Shown one piece after another: positions 1 to 5,053 of a stretch of 5,588 bases of DNA. A program made the position numbers and the translations under genes. Each line of letters opens with the position of its first letter. The stretch's first letter is position 1. Origin of the DNA: an uncultured Gammaproteobacteria bacterium (GTDB taxonomy: Bacteria > Pseudomonadota > Gammaproteobacteria > Steroidobacterales > Woeseiaceae); contig CALKYK010000567.1 of NCBI GenBank assembly GCA_938003715.1, forward strand, positions 1 to 5,588, given 5' to 3'. The notes below the pieces were generated by a model. That model was not told where the DNA came from and made no database searches. It was given only the letters and a program-made list of their open reading frames with translations.

Positions 1-551
1 TCACTGAAATCGCAGAGGGCCAGGTCGCCTTCATCGCGTTCAATCGCGAGGAGGACGGCCTCCTCGGCAGCGACGACTTCGTCAGGAACTTCCTCGGCAA
101 GCGCAAACACGGCCTGCAGCTCGTGCACGTTCTGGAGATGGTCGGCTACTGCGACGAAACGCCCGGCTCGCAGCAGGCACCGCCCGGCATGCCGGTGCGG
201 CTCGGCGATACCGGCAACTTCATCGGCATGCTGTCGAACCGCCATTCGAACGATCTTGTCACGTCCGTCCTCGAGGTCGGGTCGATGGTGGTGCCGGCGC
301 TGCCGATTGTGGGGCTCAAGATCTTCGCCGGCGTCGAGCGCCTGTTTCCGCACCTCCTTCGCAGCGATCATTCGCCGTTCTGGTCGGCCGGCATCCCTGC
401 CCTGATGTGGACCGACACCGCAGAGTTCAGGAACCCGAACTACCACTTGCCGAGCGACCTGCCCGACACGCTCGATTACGGCTTCCTAGCTCGATTCACG
501 CAGCTCCTGGTTGCCCAGATCTGCGCCTTCCTGCAACTTCGCGATCGCTGA
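1..551 (+). CDS. M28-family zinc peptidase, C-terminal part (5' truncated)
   Basis: Predicted metallo-aminopeptidase-like hydrolase of family M28, cut by the window start. The frame is open from base 3 and gives 182 residues ending at TGA 549-551. Visible family signatures are FNREEDGLLGSDDF at fragment residues 13-26, where the E16-E17 pair supplies the general-base and zinc-ligand glutamates; VLEMVGY at 43-49, where E45 sits where many M28 enzymes have a zinc-binding Asp; SDHSPF at 121-126; and NYHLPSD around H148, the usual last zinc-ligand His, followed by DTLDY. The N-terminal His and bridging Asp ligands, and any signal peptide, lie outside the window, so cellular location and substrate cannot be told. 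The gene is separated from the downstream lipoprotein gene by 162 bases and is probably the end of another transcription unit. Family assignment is secure; specificity is unknown. Confidence 0.9.
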   Translation, partial: TEIAEGQVAFIAFNREEDGLLGSDDFVRNFLGKRKHGLQLVHVLEMVGYCDETPGSQQAPPGMPVRLGDTGNFIGMLSNRHSNDLVTSVLEVGSMVVPALPIVGLKIFAGVERLFPHLLRSDHSPFWSAGIPALMWTDTAEFRNPNYHLPSDLPDTLDYGFLARFTQLLVAQICAFLQLRDR

Positions 552-713
552 CCGGTTTTGGTTTCGCCGTGGCTCCACTGATGTAGCGCGTGTAAATTCG
601 TTGTAAAACCGCGTGCCAAGGCGCACGAAGCGTTTTCCGGAGGCATAAGATCATCCCGGCGCACGCCGTTGACGGCGTGATGTATTCATCCCGTAACCCC
701 GGAGGCTGGTTCG
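552..713. other. Intergenic region upstream of the lipoprotein gene
   Basis: This 162-base spacer separates the peptidase gene from the lipoprotein gene. It holds a perfect palindrome at 662-679 and two copies of CCGGAGGC (637-644 and 699-706). The second copy includes the ribosome binding site of the lipoprotein gene; the first is not followed by a usable start codon. No convincing sigma-70 promoter was found. TTGACG at 669-674 resembles a -35 box but has only CGTAAC at the matching -10 distance, and TAAGAT at 646-651 has no -35. No T-rich terminator follows the peptidase gene. Confidence 0.6.
662..679. repeat. Perfect inverted repeat CACGCCGT-TG-ACGGCGTG
   Basis: The arms 662-669 and 672-679 are exact reverse complements over 8 bp with a 2-base centre, ending 34 bases before the lipoprotein start codon. 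As RNA it would fold into a 7-bp stem with a TTGA loop. No T-run follows, so a classical intrinsic terminator is unlikely. A regulator-binding operator or a 5' leader hairpin is possible. The symmetry is seen directly; the function is inference. Confidence 0.5.
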
Positions 714-1430
714 ATGATCGATCGCATACTTTTGTCCTTTGCCATCATTGCCCTTTCAGGCTGCACCGGCATGGTGTCCACCGCGCCTCGGCCTGACGCC
801 TACTTCGACGTTCAGGCTGCGGTCACCGACTCCGAATCGCTGTTCTCCGGCGACGAGGCGGTTCTGTCCGACGCCGACATTCAAAGAATCCTGCAGTTCG
901 ACTACGCCCCACCTGCGCTGAGTCGCGTCGCTTTGATGCCCTTCGGTCGTGAAGCCTGGTCGATGTGGTCAGAGGAAGTAGCCATCGCGACCGAGCGAAT
1001 GCAGACGCAAGCGATCAAGACGCTTGCTTCGTCACCGGCCGTCTACGATGCGTCCTACCTGCCGTCCATTCTGATTCCCGAGCACAAGTCAGTGCCGCAC
1101 CTGCGGGAGGCAGCCGCGAGGTACCAGGCAGATCTGCTGCTGGTTTATCGCTCTTACTGCCGCAGTTTTGAACGCTACCGGATTTTCGCCGCCGATCAGT
1201 CGCGCGCCTACTGCGGCGTCGAGGCGATCCTGCTTGATACTCGTACGGGCCTCGTGCCCTTTACAACAGCCATCCTGAAGTCGTTTGATCTCAAAGAACA
1301 GCACGGCGACATGAACTTCCGGGAAACCATCGTAAAAGCGCAGCTCGGTGCCGTCGACGAGGCACTCAGGGATGTCAGCAACGAGATCCTGACTTTCCTG
1401 GCCGAACATCATCCGGAGGAGCGAACGTGA
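714..1430 (+). CDS. Putative outer-membrane lipoprotein of unknown family
   Basis: A 238-residue protein with a lipoprotein signal peptide: hydrophobic residues 5-14 and a lipobox LSGC at 14-17, so C17 is the predicted lipidated residue. The next residue is Thr rather than Asp, which in Proteobacteria favours Lol sorting to the outer membrane. The ATG follows GGAGG at 701-705 with 8 bases of spacing. The mature part is not recognised. It has an alternating hydrophobic strand RVALMPFG at 71-78, a helix-like stretch at 86-105, and AARYQADLLLVYRSY at 134-148 followed by a second strand pair around 168-185. That pattern loosely recalls the alpha/beta folds of CsgG/LpoB-like lipoproteins, but this is only a structural guess. 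C149 and C167 could form a disulfide. The stop codon overlaps a downstream GTG (GTGA), pointing to cotranscription with what follows. Confidence 0.85.
   Translation: MIDRILLSFAIIALSGCTGMVSTAPRPDAYFDVQAAVTDSESLFSGDEAVLSDADIQRILQFDYAPPALSRVALMPFGREAWSMWSEEVAIATERMQTQAIKTLASSPAVYDASYLPSILIPEHKSVPHLREAAARYQADLLLVYRSYCRSFERYRIFAADQSRAYCGVEAILLDTRTGLVPFTTAILKSFDLKEQHGDMNFRETIVKAQLGAVDEALRDVSNEILTFLAEHHPEERT
1415..1420 (+). promoter_or_regulatory. Strong ribosome binding site GGAGGA before GTG 1427
   Basis: GGAGGA lies within the last codons of the lipoprotein gene, 6 bases before a GTG that overlaps the lipoprotein TGA as GTGA. A good Shine-Dalgarno at this spacing with a 4-base stop/start overlap is the usual mark of a translationally coupled start, although the ORF it opens is only 27 codons long. 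Confidence 0.5.
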
Positions 1431-1510
1431 GCCGCGCCGGCCGTAACGTCTTCGGCTTCAGCCTGACCCGTCCGCAGCGCTCCGGGCGCACTGTCGAGCG
1501 CAGATCCTGA
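1427..1510 (+). CDS. Possible 27-residue small ORF or remnant 5' end of the next gene
   Basis: A GTG-initiated ORF of 27 codons begins MSRAGRNVFGFSLTR and contains seven arginines, with no membrane segment and no recognised domain. Support for a real start is the GGAGGA ribosome binding site and the GTGA overlap with the lipoprotein stop. It ends at TGA 1508-1510, immediately followed by TAG 1511-1513. It is in the same frame as the two-helix membrane protein starting at 1583, and the bases between are open in that frame (including SKETYKEFQAR at 1550-1582). It could be a genuine small protein, a leader peptide controlling the downstream cassette, or the front of an ancestral longer gene now split by stops. 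The peptide alone cannot distinguish these. Confidence 0.35.
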   Translation: MSRAGRNVFGFSLTRPQRSGRTVERRS

Positions 1511-1527
1511 TAGAGTTTACGGATCTG
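1501..1527 (+). repeat. Inverted repeat CAGATCC / GGATCTG around tandem stops
   Basis: The arms 1501-1507 and 1521-1527 match perfectly over 7 bp. The 13-base loop TGATAGAGTTTAC carries both in-frame stops of the preceding small ORF. The following bases (TAATCG) are not T-rich, so it is a poor terminator. It could be a leader hairpin or mRNA processing/stability element between the lipoprotein gene and the membrane-protein cassette. Confidence 0.45.
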
Positions 1528-1582
1528 TAATCGATCGAGCGCCGCTATCAGCAAGGAGACATACAAGGAATTCCAGGCCCGC

Positions 1583-1852
1583 ATGGACCGCATACGGGAG
1601 GAGGAATCGTCCAGTCTCAACAAGTCCACCGTCATTTTCGGCGGACTTTATGCGCTCGGCCTGTGGTTCTGGTTTTCCGATGACGCGCTGGGTGTGCCGT
1701 GGCTCGCAGTGCTGGTGCTCGCCCTGGTCGGCGTGCTGATCTTGGTGGCAATCAAGGCACTGATTTTCGTCCACCGCGGCAAGGCCCGCGCCCGGACCGA
1801 AATCGACGGATCCGGCGGATCGAATGTGAAAAGGATGATAATCGATGGTTGA
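1583..1852 (+). CDS. Small two-helix integral membrane protein
   Basis: An 89-residue protein with an acidic/basic N-terminus (MDRIREEE), a first hydrophobic helix at about residues 15-31, a short turn with a DD pair at 33-34, a second long helix at about 38-63, and a hydrophilic, basic then Gly/Ser-rich tail. The predicted topology is two transmembrane segments in the inner membrane. No family is recognised. ATG 1583 is chosen as the first standard start after the tandem stops at 1508-1513. AAGGAA at 1565-1570 is a somewhat distant ribosome binding site (12 bases), so the true N-terminus is less certain than the rest. The 3' end overlaps the next gene by 8 bases, which indicates cotranscription and probably coupled translation. 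Confidence 0.75.
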   Translation: MDRIREEESSSLNKSTVIFGGLYALGLWFWFSDDALGVPWLAVLVLALVGVLILVAIKALIFVHRGKARARTEIDGSGGSNVKRMIIDG

Positions 1853-2270
1853 CGAACTGCTGGTCGAAGTCACGCAAATCAAGTGGATCGCGCTAGGCAT
1901 TTTCTCCTGCGTTTTCATCGTCATACTGTACTTTGTCATCGTTACTGCAATGCGGGTCAAGGCGTCGAACACGGAGACGATGCTGTTCGTCCGGGACAAC
2001 TTCGTCGCCGAGCTTTCGCTGCTCGAGAGCCAGGGCAACTTCGAAGAATTGCTGAAAAAGTCGGAAGAGATGGTTGCGCTTTACCCGAACGACATACTGG
2101 CGAACTGGTTCAACGCGATCGGAAACTACAAGACCGGCCAGATGGGCGCCGCGCTGTTCGCGTTCGGCCGAATAAAGCAGATCAAAGGCGCCTGGCAGCG
2201 CGAATCAGTCGATGAATTCGTGGCGGAAATCAAGCGGTCGATGGGCGGCCCGCGCGCCAGTGATTCATGA
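1845..2270 (+). CDS. Membrane-anchored TPR-like protein
   Basis: A 141-residue protein with one N-terminal transmembrane helix (about residues 14-36) followed by a helical soluble domain. Residues 53-82 (helix, GNFEE turn, then a helix ending LYPND) and 85-115 (helix, KTGQMGAA turn, helix) have the spacing of tetratricopeptide-like helix pairs, which usually mediate protein-protein contacts. TMs of this kind often hold the domain at the membrane face as an assembly platform; the partner is unknown. ATG 1845 follows AAGGA at 1831-1835 with 9 bases of spacing. The start overlaps the upstream gene by 8 bases and the stop overlaps the downstream ATG as ATGA, so it sits in a tightly coupled cassette. 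The TPR assignment rests on pattern only. Confidence 0.78.
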   Translation: MVDELLVEVTQIKWIALGIFSCVFIVILYFVIVTAMRVKASNTETMLFVRDNFVAELSLLESQGNFEELLKKSEEMVALYPNDILANWFNAIGNYKTGQMGAALFAFGRIKQIKGAWQRESVDEFVAEIKRSMGGPRASDS

Positions 2271-2794
2271 CTGACGGCGGGGACAGTAACGAAGTCGAAC
2301 GGGAACCGCCGCATGTTGCGGCACAGCCGACAGTGTTCACGCGGGTTATCGCAGCCCTGCAAATCGTGGGTTCGTCGACTTCTGCCGTCGCAGTGCTGAC
2401 GGCTGCGACCAACGGGCAGTTCAACGTTGTGTCGATTCCGATCCTGTTAATGATGTACGCCTGTTTCGTTGCCGCGTTCCTGTCGGGAATCGCTTTGTGG
2501 AACGGCGAGCAAGGTGCCTATCTCGTTGCCATGATCGTCCAGGCACTGCAGGTTCCCATCGTTGTGTCGTCGATACTGACCTACAAGTTCATTTTTGGCT
2601 TCGGCCTGGTTTTCTCCGTGCTGGGAAATCCGATGGACGCCATGTTCGAGCTGGGCGGTTTCAGCTACCTGTTGCTCTTCAGCGGCGATCCGAATTTTTC
2701 CGTGGGCCTCAATTTCTGGCCCTTCATTACGATTGCGTACCTGCACGCGCAGCGCCGAAAACGCGCAGCAGCGATTCGGCGTCACGAGCGATGA
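2267..2794 (+). CDS. Multi-pass integral membrane protein of unknown function
   Basis: A 175-residue protein with a polar, acidic N-terminal tail (residues 1-22) and hydrophobic segments at about 27-47, 55-78, 84-106 and 146-160, with weaker hydrophobic stretches at 108-119 and 130-138. Four transmembrane helices are the simplest reading; up to six are possible. The C-terminus is strongly basic (RRKR then RRHER), which by the positive-inside rule puts it in the cytoplasm. No catalytic motif or known family is recognised. The ATG overlaps the upstream stop (ATGA at 2267-2270) and has no strong ribosome binding site of its own, so translational coupling is likely. Its stop overlaps the HD-domain gene in the same way. 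Confidence 0.8.
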   Translation: MTDGGDSNEVEREPPHVAAQPTVFTRVIAALQIVGSSTSAVAVLTAATNGQFNVVSIPILLMMYACFVAAFLSGIALWNGEQGAYLVAMIVQALQVPIVVSSILTYKFIFGFGLVFSVLGNPMDAMFELGGFSYLLLFSGDPNFSVGLNFWPFITIAYLHAQRRKRAAAIRRHER

Positions 2795-3405
2795 CGCCTG
2801 ACCGCTGGCATCGGCTAATGCGCCAACTCGATACGCCGGACAGCGACGACGTGTATTCCGAACTCGTTGCTGCCTACGCGGAAAAGCACCGCCACTATCA
2901 CACTAACGAGCACATCGAGGACTGCCTGCAGCAGTTCGACACGAGCGCCAATCTTGCGCAGCAGCCCGCGGAAGTAGAACTGGCGCTTTGGTTTCACGAT
3001 GCGGTCTACGATCCGATGTCGCAGGACAACGAGCGGCGAAGCGCCGACTGGTCCAGGCAGTTCCTGGCCGCTGCCGGCGCCGATCCGAACCGCTGCGACC
3101 GGGTCTACGACCACATCATGGCAACGCGGCACGAACCGGGTGAGCTCGAAGGCGACGCGGCACTGGTCGTCGACGTCGACCTGTCAATCCTCGGGCGTGA
3201 CCAGGCGACATACGACGCATTCGAAAACAACGTGCGGCGGGAGTACCGGTGGGTGCCGTCAGCGCTTTTTCGAAAAAAGCGCGCAGAAATCCTCCAGTCG
3301 TTCCTCGATCGCGATGCGATCTATACCACGGCCGCGTTTCATGAACGATACGAAGACGCGGCACGGCGCAATATCGAGGCTGCGATCGGGGCACTGCAAC
3401 AATAG
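2791..3405 (+). CDS. HD-domain metal-dependent phosphohydrolase (COG4339-like)
   Basis: A 204-residue soluble protein with the ordered motifs of the COG4339 type of predicted HD-superfamily hydrolases: YHTNEHI at 36-42, ALWFHDAVYDP at 65-75 with the metal-binding H69-D70 pair, NERRSA at 80-85, HIMATRH at 108-114 and VDVDLSILG at 127-135 with a conserved Asp (D128/D130). HD proteins typically hydrolyse phosphoester bonds using one or two divalent metals, but the substrate of this subgroup is not established to my knowledge. ATG 2791 overlaps the upstream stop as ATGA and begins right before the conserved N-terminal helix. The frame is open further upstream, but that stretch lies over the membrane-protein gene in another frame and is non-coding shadow. 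The ribosome binding site is poor, consistent with coupled translation. No export signal is seen, so it is cytoplasmic. Confidence 0.9.
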   Translation: MTPDRWHRLMRQLDTPDSDDVYSELVAAYAEKHRHYHTNEHIEDCLQQFDTSANLAQQPAEVELALWFHDAVYDPMSQDNERRSADWSRQFLAAAGADPNRCDRVYDHIMATRHEPGELEGDAALVVDVDLSILGRDQATYDAFENNVRREYRWVPSALFRKKRAEILQSFLDRDAIYTTAAFHERYEDAARRNIEAAIGALQQ

Positions 3406-3410
3406 TTAAC

Positions 3411-3414
3411 GGAG
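3411..3414 (+). promoter_or_regulatory. Ribosome binding site GGAG deciding the TTG start at 3423
   Basis: GGAG lies 6 bases after the HD gene stop and 8 bases before TTG 3423. The alternative ATG at 3474 has no comparable upstream site and would remove the signal peptide, so this site supports the TTG start. Confidence 0.6.
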
Positions 3415-3422
3415 ACCGGCAA

Positions 3423-3857
3423 TTGCAACGCATACTGTTAACATTCCTGCTGGCGCTGGCCAGCGCGATTGCGATGACTGACGAAGCAACGAACATTCTC
3501 GATCGCTACATCAACGCGTACAACGACAGGGACATCGATGCCGTCATGAGCACGATGGCCGACAGCATTCGCTGGATGGCTGTGGATGGCGATGAGCTGG
3601 CTGTCAGGGCCGACGGCCGGACTGCCGTGCGCGAATCGCTGGAGAACGGTTTCACGCTGCTGCCGTCCGCCCGCTCGCGCCTGCTGCAGACTCAAACCAT
3701 GGGCGATTTCGTGTCGACGATCGAAGAGGTCACCTGGAACGCCGGCGACGGAACGACGAAAACACAGTGTGCCATGGCCGTGTACCAGCTGACGGATGGC
3801 CTGCTCGCGAACGTCTGGTATTTCGCGGCACAGGCATGCCCGGCGCCGGGCGCGTGA
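3423..3857 (+). CDS. Exported SnoaL/NTF2-like protein (TTG start)
   Basis: A 144-residue protein. Residues 1-17 form a short signal peptide (MQRILLTFLLALASAIA) with a plausible signal peptidase I site after A15-I-A17, so the mature protein would be periplasmic. The mature part opens with the helix typical of SnoaL-like/NTF2-fold proteins, ILDRYINAYNDRDIDAVMS at 25-43, followed by a strand-rich region with IRWMAVDGDE and a predicted C-terminal strand ending in NVWYFAAQ. The family forms a cone-shaped pocket used either catalytically or for small-molecule binding; nothing here fixes the ligand. Length fits a single domain. TTG is chosen because it gives the signal peptide and has GGAG at the right distance. 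It starts 17 bases after the HD gene, suggesting the same operon. The final CPAPGA tail is not conserved-looking. Confidence 0.82.
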   Translation: MQRILLTFLLALASAIAMTDEATNILDRYINAYNDRDIDAVMSTMADSIRWMAVDGDELAVRADGRTAVRESLENGFTLLPSARSRLLQTQTMGDFVSTIEEVTWNAGDGTTKTQCAMAVYQLTDGLLANVWYFAAQACPAPGA

Positions 3858-3890
3858 GCTGCCTGCCGGAACAATTGGCTTCGAGGCAGC
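3858..3890 (+). repeat. Inverted repeat directly after the SnoaL-like gene stop
   Basis: GCTGCCT (3858-3864) and AGGCAGC (3884-3890) are perfect reverse complements. An inner GCC/GGC pair (3865-3867 with 3877-3879) can extend the stem past a 4-base bulge. It begins on the base after the TGA stop. No T-run follows, so it may slow or protect the mRNA 3' end rather than terminate strongly. It separates the SnoaL-like and GNAT genes, whose spacing of 73 bases is the widest within the 1583-4963 block. Confidence 0.4.
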
Positions 3891-3930
3891 CGCTCGGACG
3901 CGGAACGGCTCGAATCGTCGGGCGATTACG

Positions 3931-4389
3931 ATGACCGAGGAGGCGCAGGTTCGTCGCCTCCGCGGGGGCGACGGCCGCGTGTGGAGGGACGCGGTCGCGG
4001 CCCTCCTGTCGGACGCCGTCGATCCGAACGAATTGATCTCACCTGGAGATGTCGAGGCGGCCCTCGACGACGATCGTTGCTATTTGATCGTGGCAGGCAG
4101 CAATGCCTCGCCGGTTGGGCTGCTCTCCGCGTACCGGTTCCCGGACCTTGCGGAAGGCGGATGCCTCGTATACCTGTACGACATCGAGGTCGAACAGGGC
4201 CACCGCCAGCGCGGCGTTGGAACCGGTATGCTCGAGACGTTGATGGCGTGTTGTGCCGCAGACGACGTGCACACGATCTGGGCCGGCACCGACCGCGAGA
4301 ATGAGGCTGCCCGCCGCCTCTTCAGAAAGACAGGCGCCGAGTTGGCCGGCAGCTCGTATGTCGAATACGAGTGGAAGCTGCAGTACTGA
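3931..4389 (+). CDS. GNAT-family N-acetyltransferase, AAC(3)-I-like
   Basis: A 152-residue GNAT-fold acyltransferase that would transfer an acetyl group from acetyl-CoA to an amine. Residues 7-10 (VRRL) form the first strand; CYLIVAG and PVGLLSAY (50-68) form strands 2-3; VYLYDIEVEQGHRQRGVGTGML (80-101) is motif A, with R92-Q-R-G-V-G-T98 as the acetyl-CoA pyrophosphate loop; and ENEAARRLFRKTGAE (123-137) is motif B. The YLYDIEV strand and overall layout resemble the AAC(3)-I aminoglycoside acetyltransferases, but that similarity is recalled by pattern and does not show antibiotic activity; another small-molecule or protein substrate is equally likely. The frame is open upstream to 3796, but that part overlaps the SnoaL-like gene. 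ATG 3931 is the best start despite a weak ribosome binding site. It is cytoplasmic. Confidence 0.88.
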   Translation: MTEEAQVRRLRGGDGRVWRDAVAALLSDAVDPNELISPGDVEAALDDDRCYLIVAGSNASPVGLLSAYRFPDLAEGGCLVYLYDIEVEQGHRQRGVGTGMLETLMACCAADDVHTIWAGTDRENEAARRLFRKTGAELAGSSYVEYEWKLQY

Positions 4390-4412
4390 CAACGTTCGGC
4401 GCGCGATAGAAT
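4386..4412 (+). promoter_or_regulatory. Weak candidate sigma-70 promoter for the DUF6174 gene
   Basis: CTGACA (4386-4391, 5 of 6 to TTGACA) and TAGAAT (4407-4412, 5 of 6 to TATAAT) are separated by 15 bases, two shorter than optimal. Transcription would start near 4419, leaving a leader of about 11 bases with the ribosome binding site at its start. The box matches are good but the spacing and short leader make this tentative. Confidence 0.28.
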
Positions 4413-4429
4413 CGCTCGCAGGGAGACTC

Positions 4430-4963
4430 ATGGGCATTCCGGTCAAAAAACACACCAGGTGGCACTTCCAGACCGTGACCCTTATCGCGGGCGTGGCGCT
4501 GTTGCTGGTTCTCTTTATCTCGTCCGCGTACTTCTTCGTCATCCCCGACCCGTCAACGAACACCGGCCATCCGCAAATCGCTTCCCGGCTCGATGACGCG
4601 ACTACACTGTGGCAGGAGCGGCAGCCGTCGCACTACCGCTACGTCGTCGAGCGGGTCTGTTTTTGCACGCCCGAATACCGGCGCCCGTACCGGGTGACCG
4701 TCGACGCCAACGGACCAGATTTTGCTTTCATGGGCCCGGTGGATGCGGGTGGCCCTGGAGCGGCCTCCCCGCCCGAACCGTTCGCGATCGCCGACCTGCT
4801 CACCCTGCTGCAGCGCGGCGTAACCGAGGCCGACGCGGTCGAGGTCGCGTTCGACAGCCGCTTCGGCTATCCCACGCACCTGCGAATCGACTGGTCGCAG
4901 CAGATGGCCGACGAGGAGCAGGAGTTCTACGTGCGGGATTTCGAGGTGCTCACGTACCGCTAG
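4430..4963 (+). CDS. Membrane-anchored DUF6174 domain protein
   Basis: A 177-residue protein with a short basic N-terminus (residues 6-10), one transmembrane helix at about 15-38 and an exported domain. The domain matches the DUF6174 pattern: a W61 helix followed by HYRYVVERVCFC at 68-79 with the C77-x-C79 pair, a YRVTV strand, a helix at about 118-130, VEVAFDSRFGYPTHLRID at 137-154 with the characteristic FGYP turn, and a C-terminal D-E-E-x-E-FYVRDFEVL strand. The function of DUF6174 is unknown; the two closely spaced cysteines could bind a metal or form a redox pair or disulfide. ATG 4430 follows GGGAG at 4421-4425 with a tight spacer. The open frame continues upstream to 4253, but that part overlaps the GNAT gene and is shadow. 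The gene lies 40 bases after the GNAT gene and is the last before a possible terminator. Confidence 0.87.
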   Translation: MGIPVKKHTRWHFQTVTLIAGVALLLVLFISSAYFFVIPDPSTNTGHPQIASRLDDATTLWQERQPSHYRYVVERVCFCTPEYRRPYRVTVDANGPDFAFMGPVDAGGPGAASPPEPFAIADLLTLLQRGVTEADAVEVAFDSRFGYPTHLRIDWSQQMADEEQEFYVRDFEVLTYR

Positions 4964-4965
4964 CG

Positions 4966-4986
4966 ACCCGGTCGCACGACGGGTTT
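4966..4986 (+). terminator. Possible weak intrinsic terminator after the DUF6174 gene
   Basis: ACCCG (4966-4970) pairs with CGGGT (4980-4984). TC/GA pairs inside (4972-4973 with 4978-4979) extend the stem past a one-base bulge to a GCAC loop. The 3' arm runs into only three Ts (4984-4986). Its place 2 bases after the stop codon and just before the next promoter-like box supports the call, but the T tract is short. Confidence 0.35.
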
Positions 4987-4999
4987 CGATCGTTATAAT
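4971..4999 (+). promoter_or_regulatory. Candidate promoter with perfect TATAAT -10 box
   Basis: TATAAT at 4994-4999 is a perfect -10 consensus in otherwise GC-rich DNA. The -35 position at 17-bp spacing (GTCGCA, 4971-4976) is a poor match, so an activator or weak basal use is likely. Transcription would begin around 5006, giving a leader of about 48 bases to ATG 5054. A second GATAAT at 5013-5018 also lacks a good -35. Confidence 0.5.
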
Positions 5000-5000
5000 T

Positions 5001-5010
5001 GGCCCGGGCC
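5001..5010. repeat. Palindrome GGCCCGGGCC at the predicted transcription start
   Basis: A perfect 10-bp palindrome begins 2 bases after the TATAAT box and covers the expected start site. A repressor site there would block initiation, but a GC-only palindrome of this size can arise by chance in GC-rich DNA. Confidence 0.3.
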
Positions 5011-5053
5011 GCGATAATTCCGGTTCGACCCTCGTCAACAAGATGGGCCCGCC

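Noticed and set aside
669..697. TTGACG ... CGTAAC as a promoter for the lipoprotein gene
   Set aside because: The -10 element matches only 3 of 6 positions, the -35 is part of the palindrome, and the start would fall in the ribosome binding site.
1517..2038. 173-codon minus-strand open frame
   Set aside because: It is antisense to two coupled membrane-protein genes with proper starts, and its own translation shows low-complexity S/T and H/Q-rich sequence without domain features.
2497..2790. N-terminal extension of the HD protein
   Set aside because: It overlaps the multi-pass membrane protein gene in another frame, its translation is not protein-like, and the conserved HD protein begins naturally at ATG 2791 with an ATGA overlap.
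3405..3442. Two GTTAAC hexamers 32 bases apart flanking the SnoaL-like gene start
   Set aside because: Short hexamers, one inside coding sequence, with no further symmetry; probably coincidence.
3796..3930. N-terminal extension of the GNAT protein
   Set aside because: The Arg-rich translation overlaps the end of the SnoaL-like gene, and the GNAT fold starts right after ATG 3931.
4253..4429. N-terminal extension of the DUF6174 protein
   Set aside because: It lies over the GNAT C-terminal motifs in another frame. ATG 4430 has a ribosome binding site and places the membrane helix at the N-terminus.
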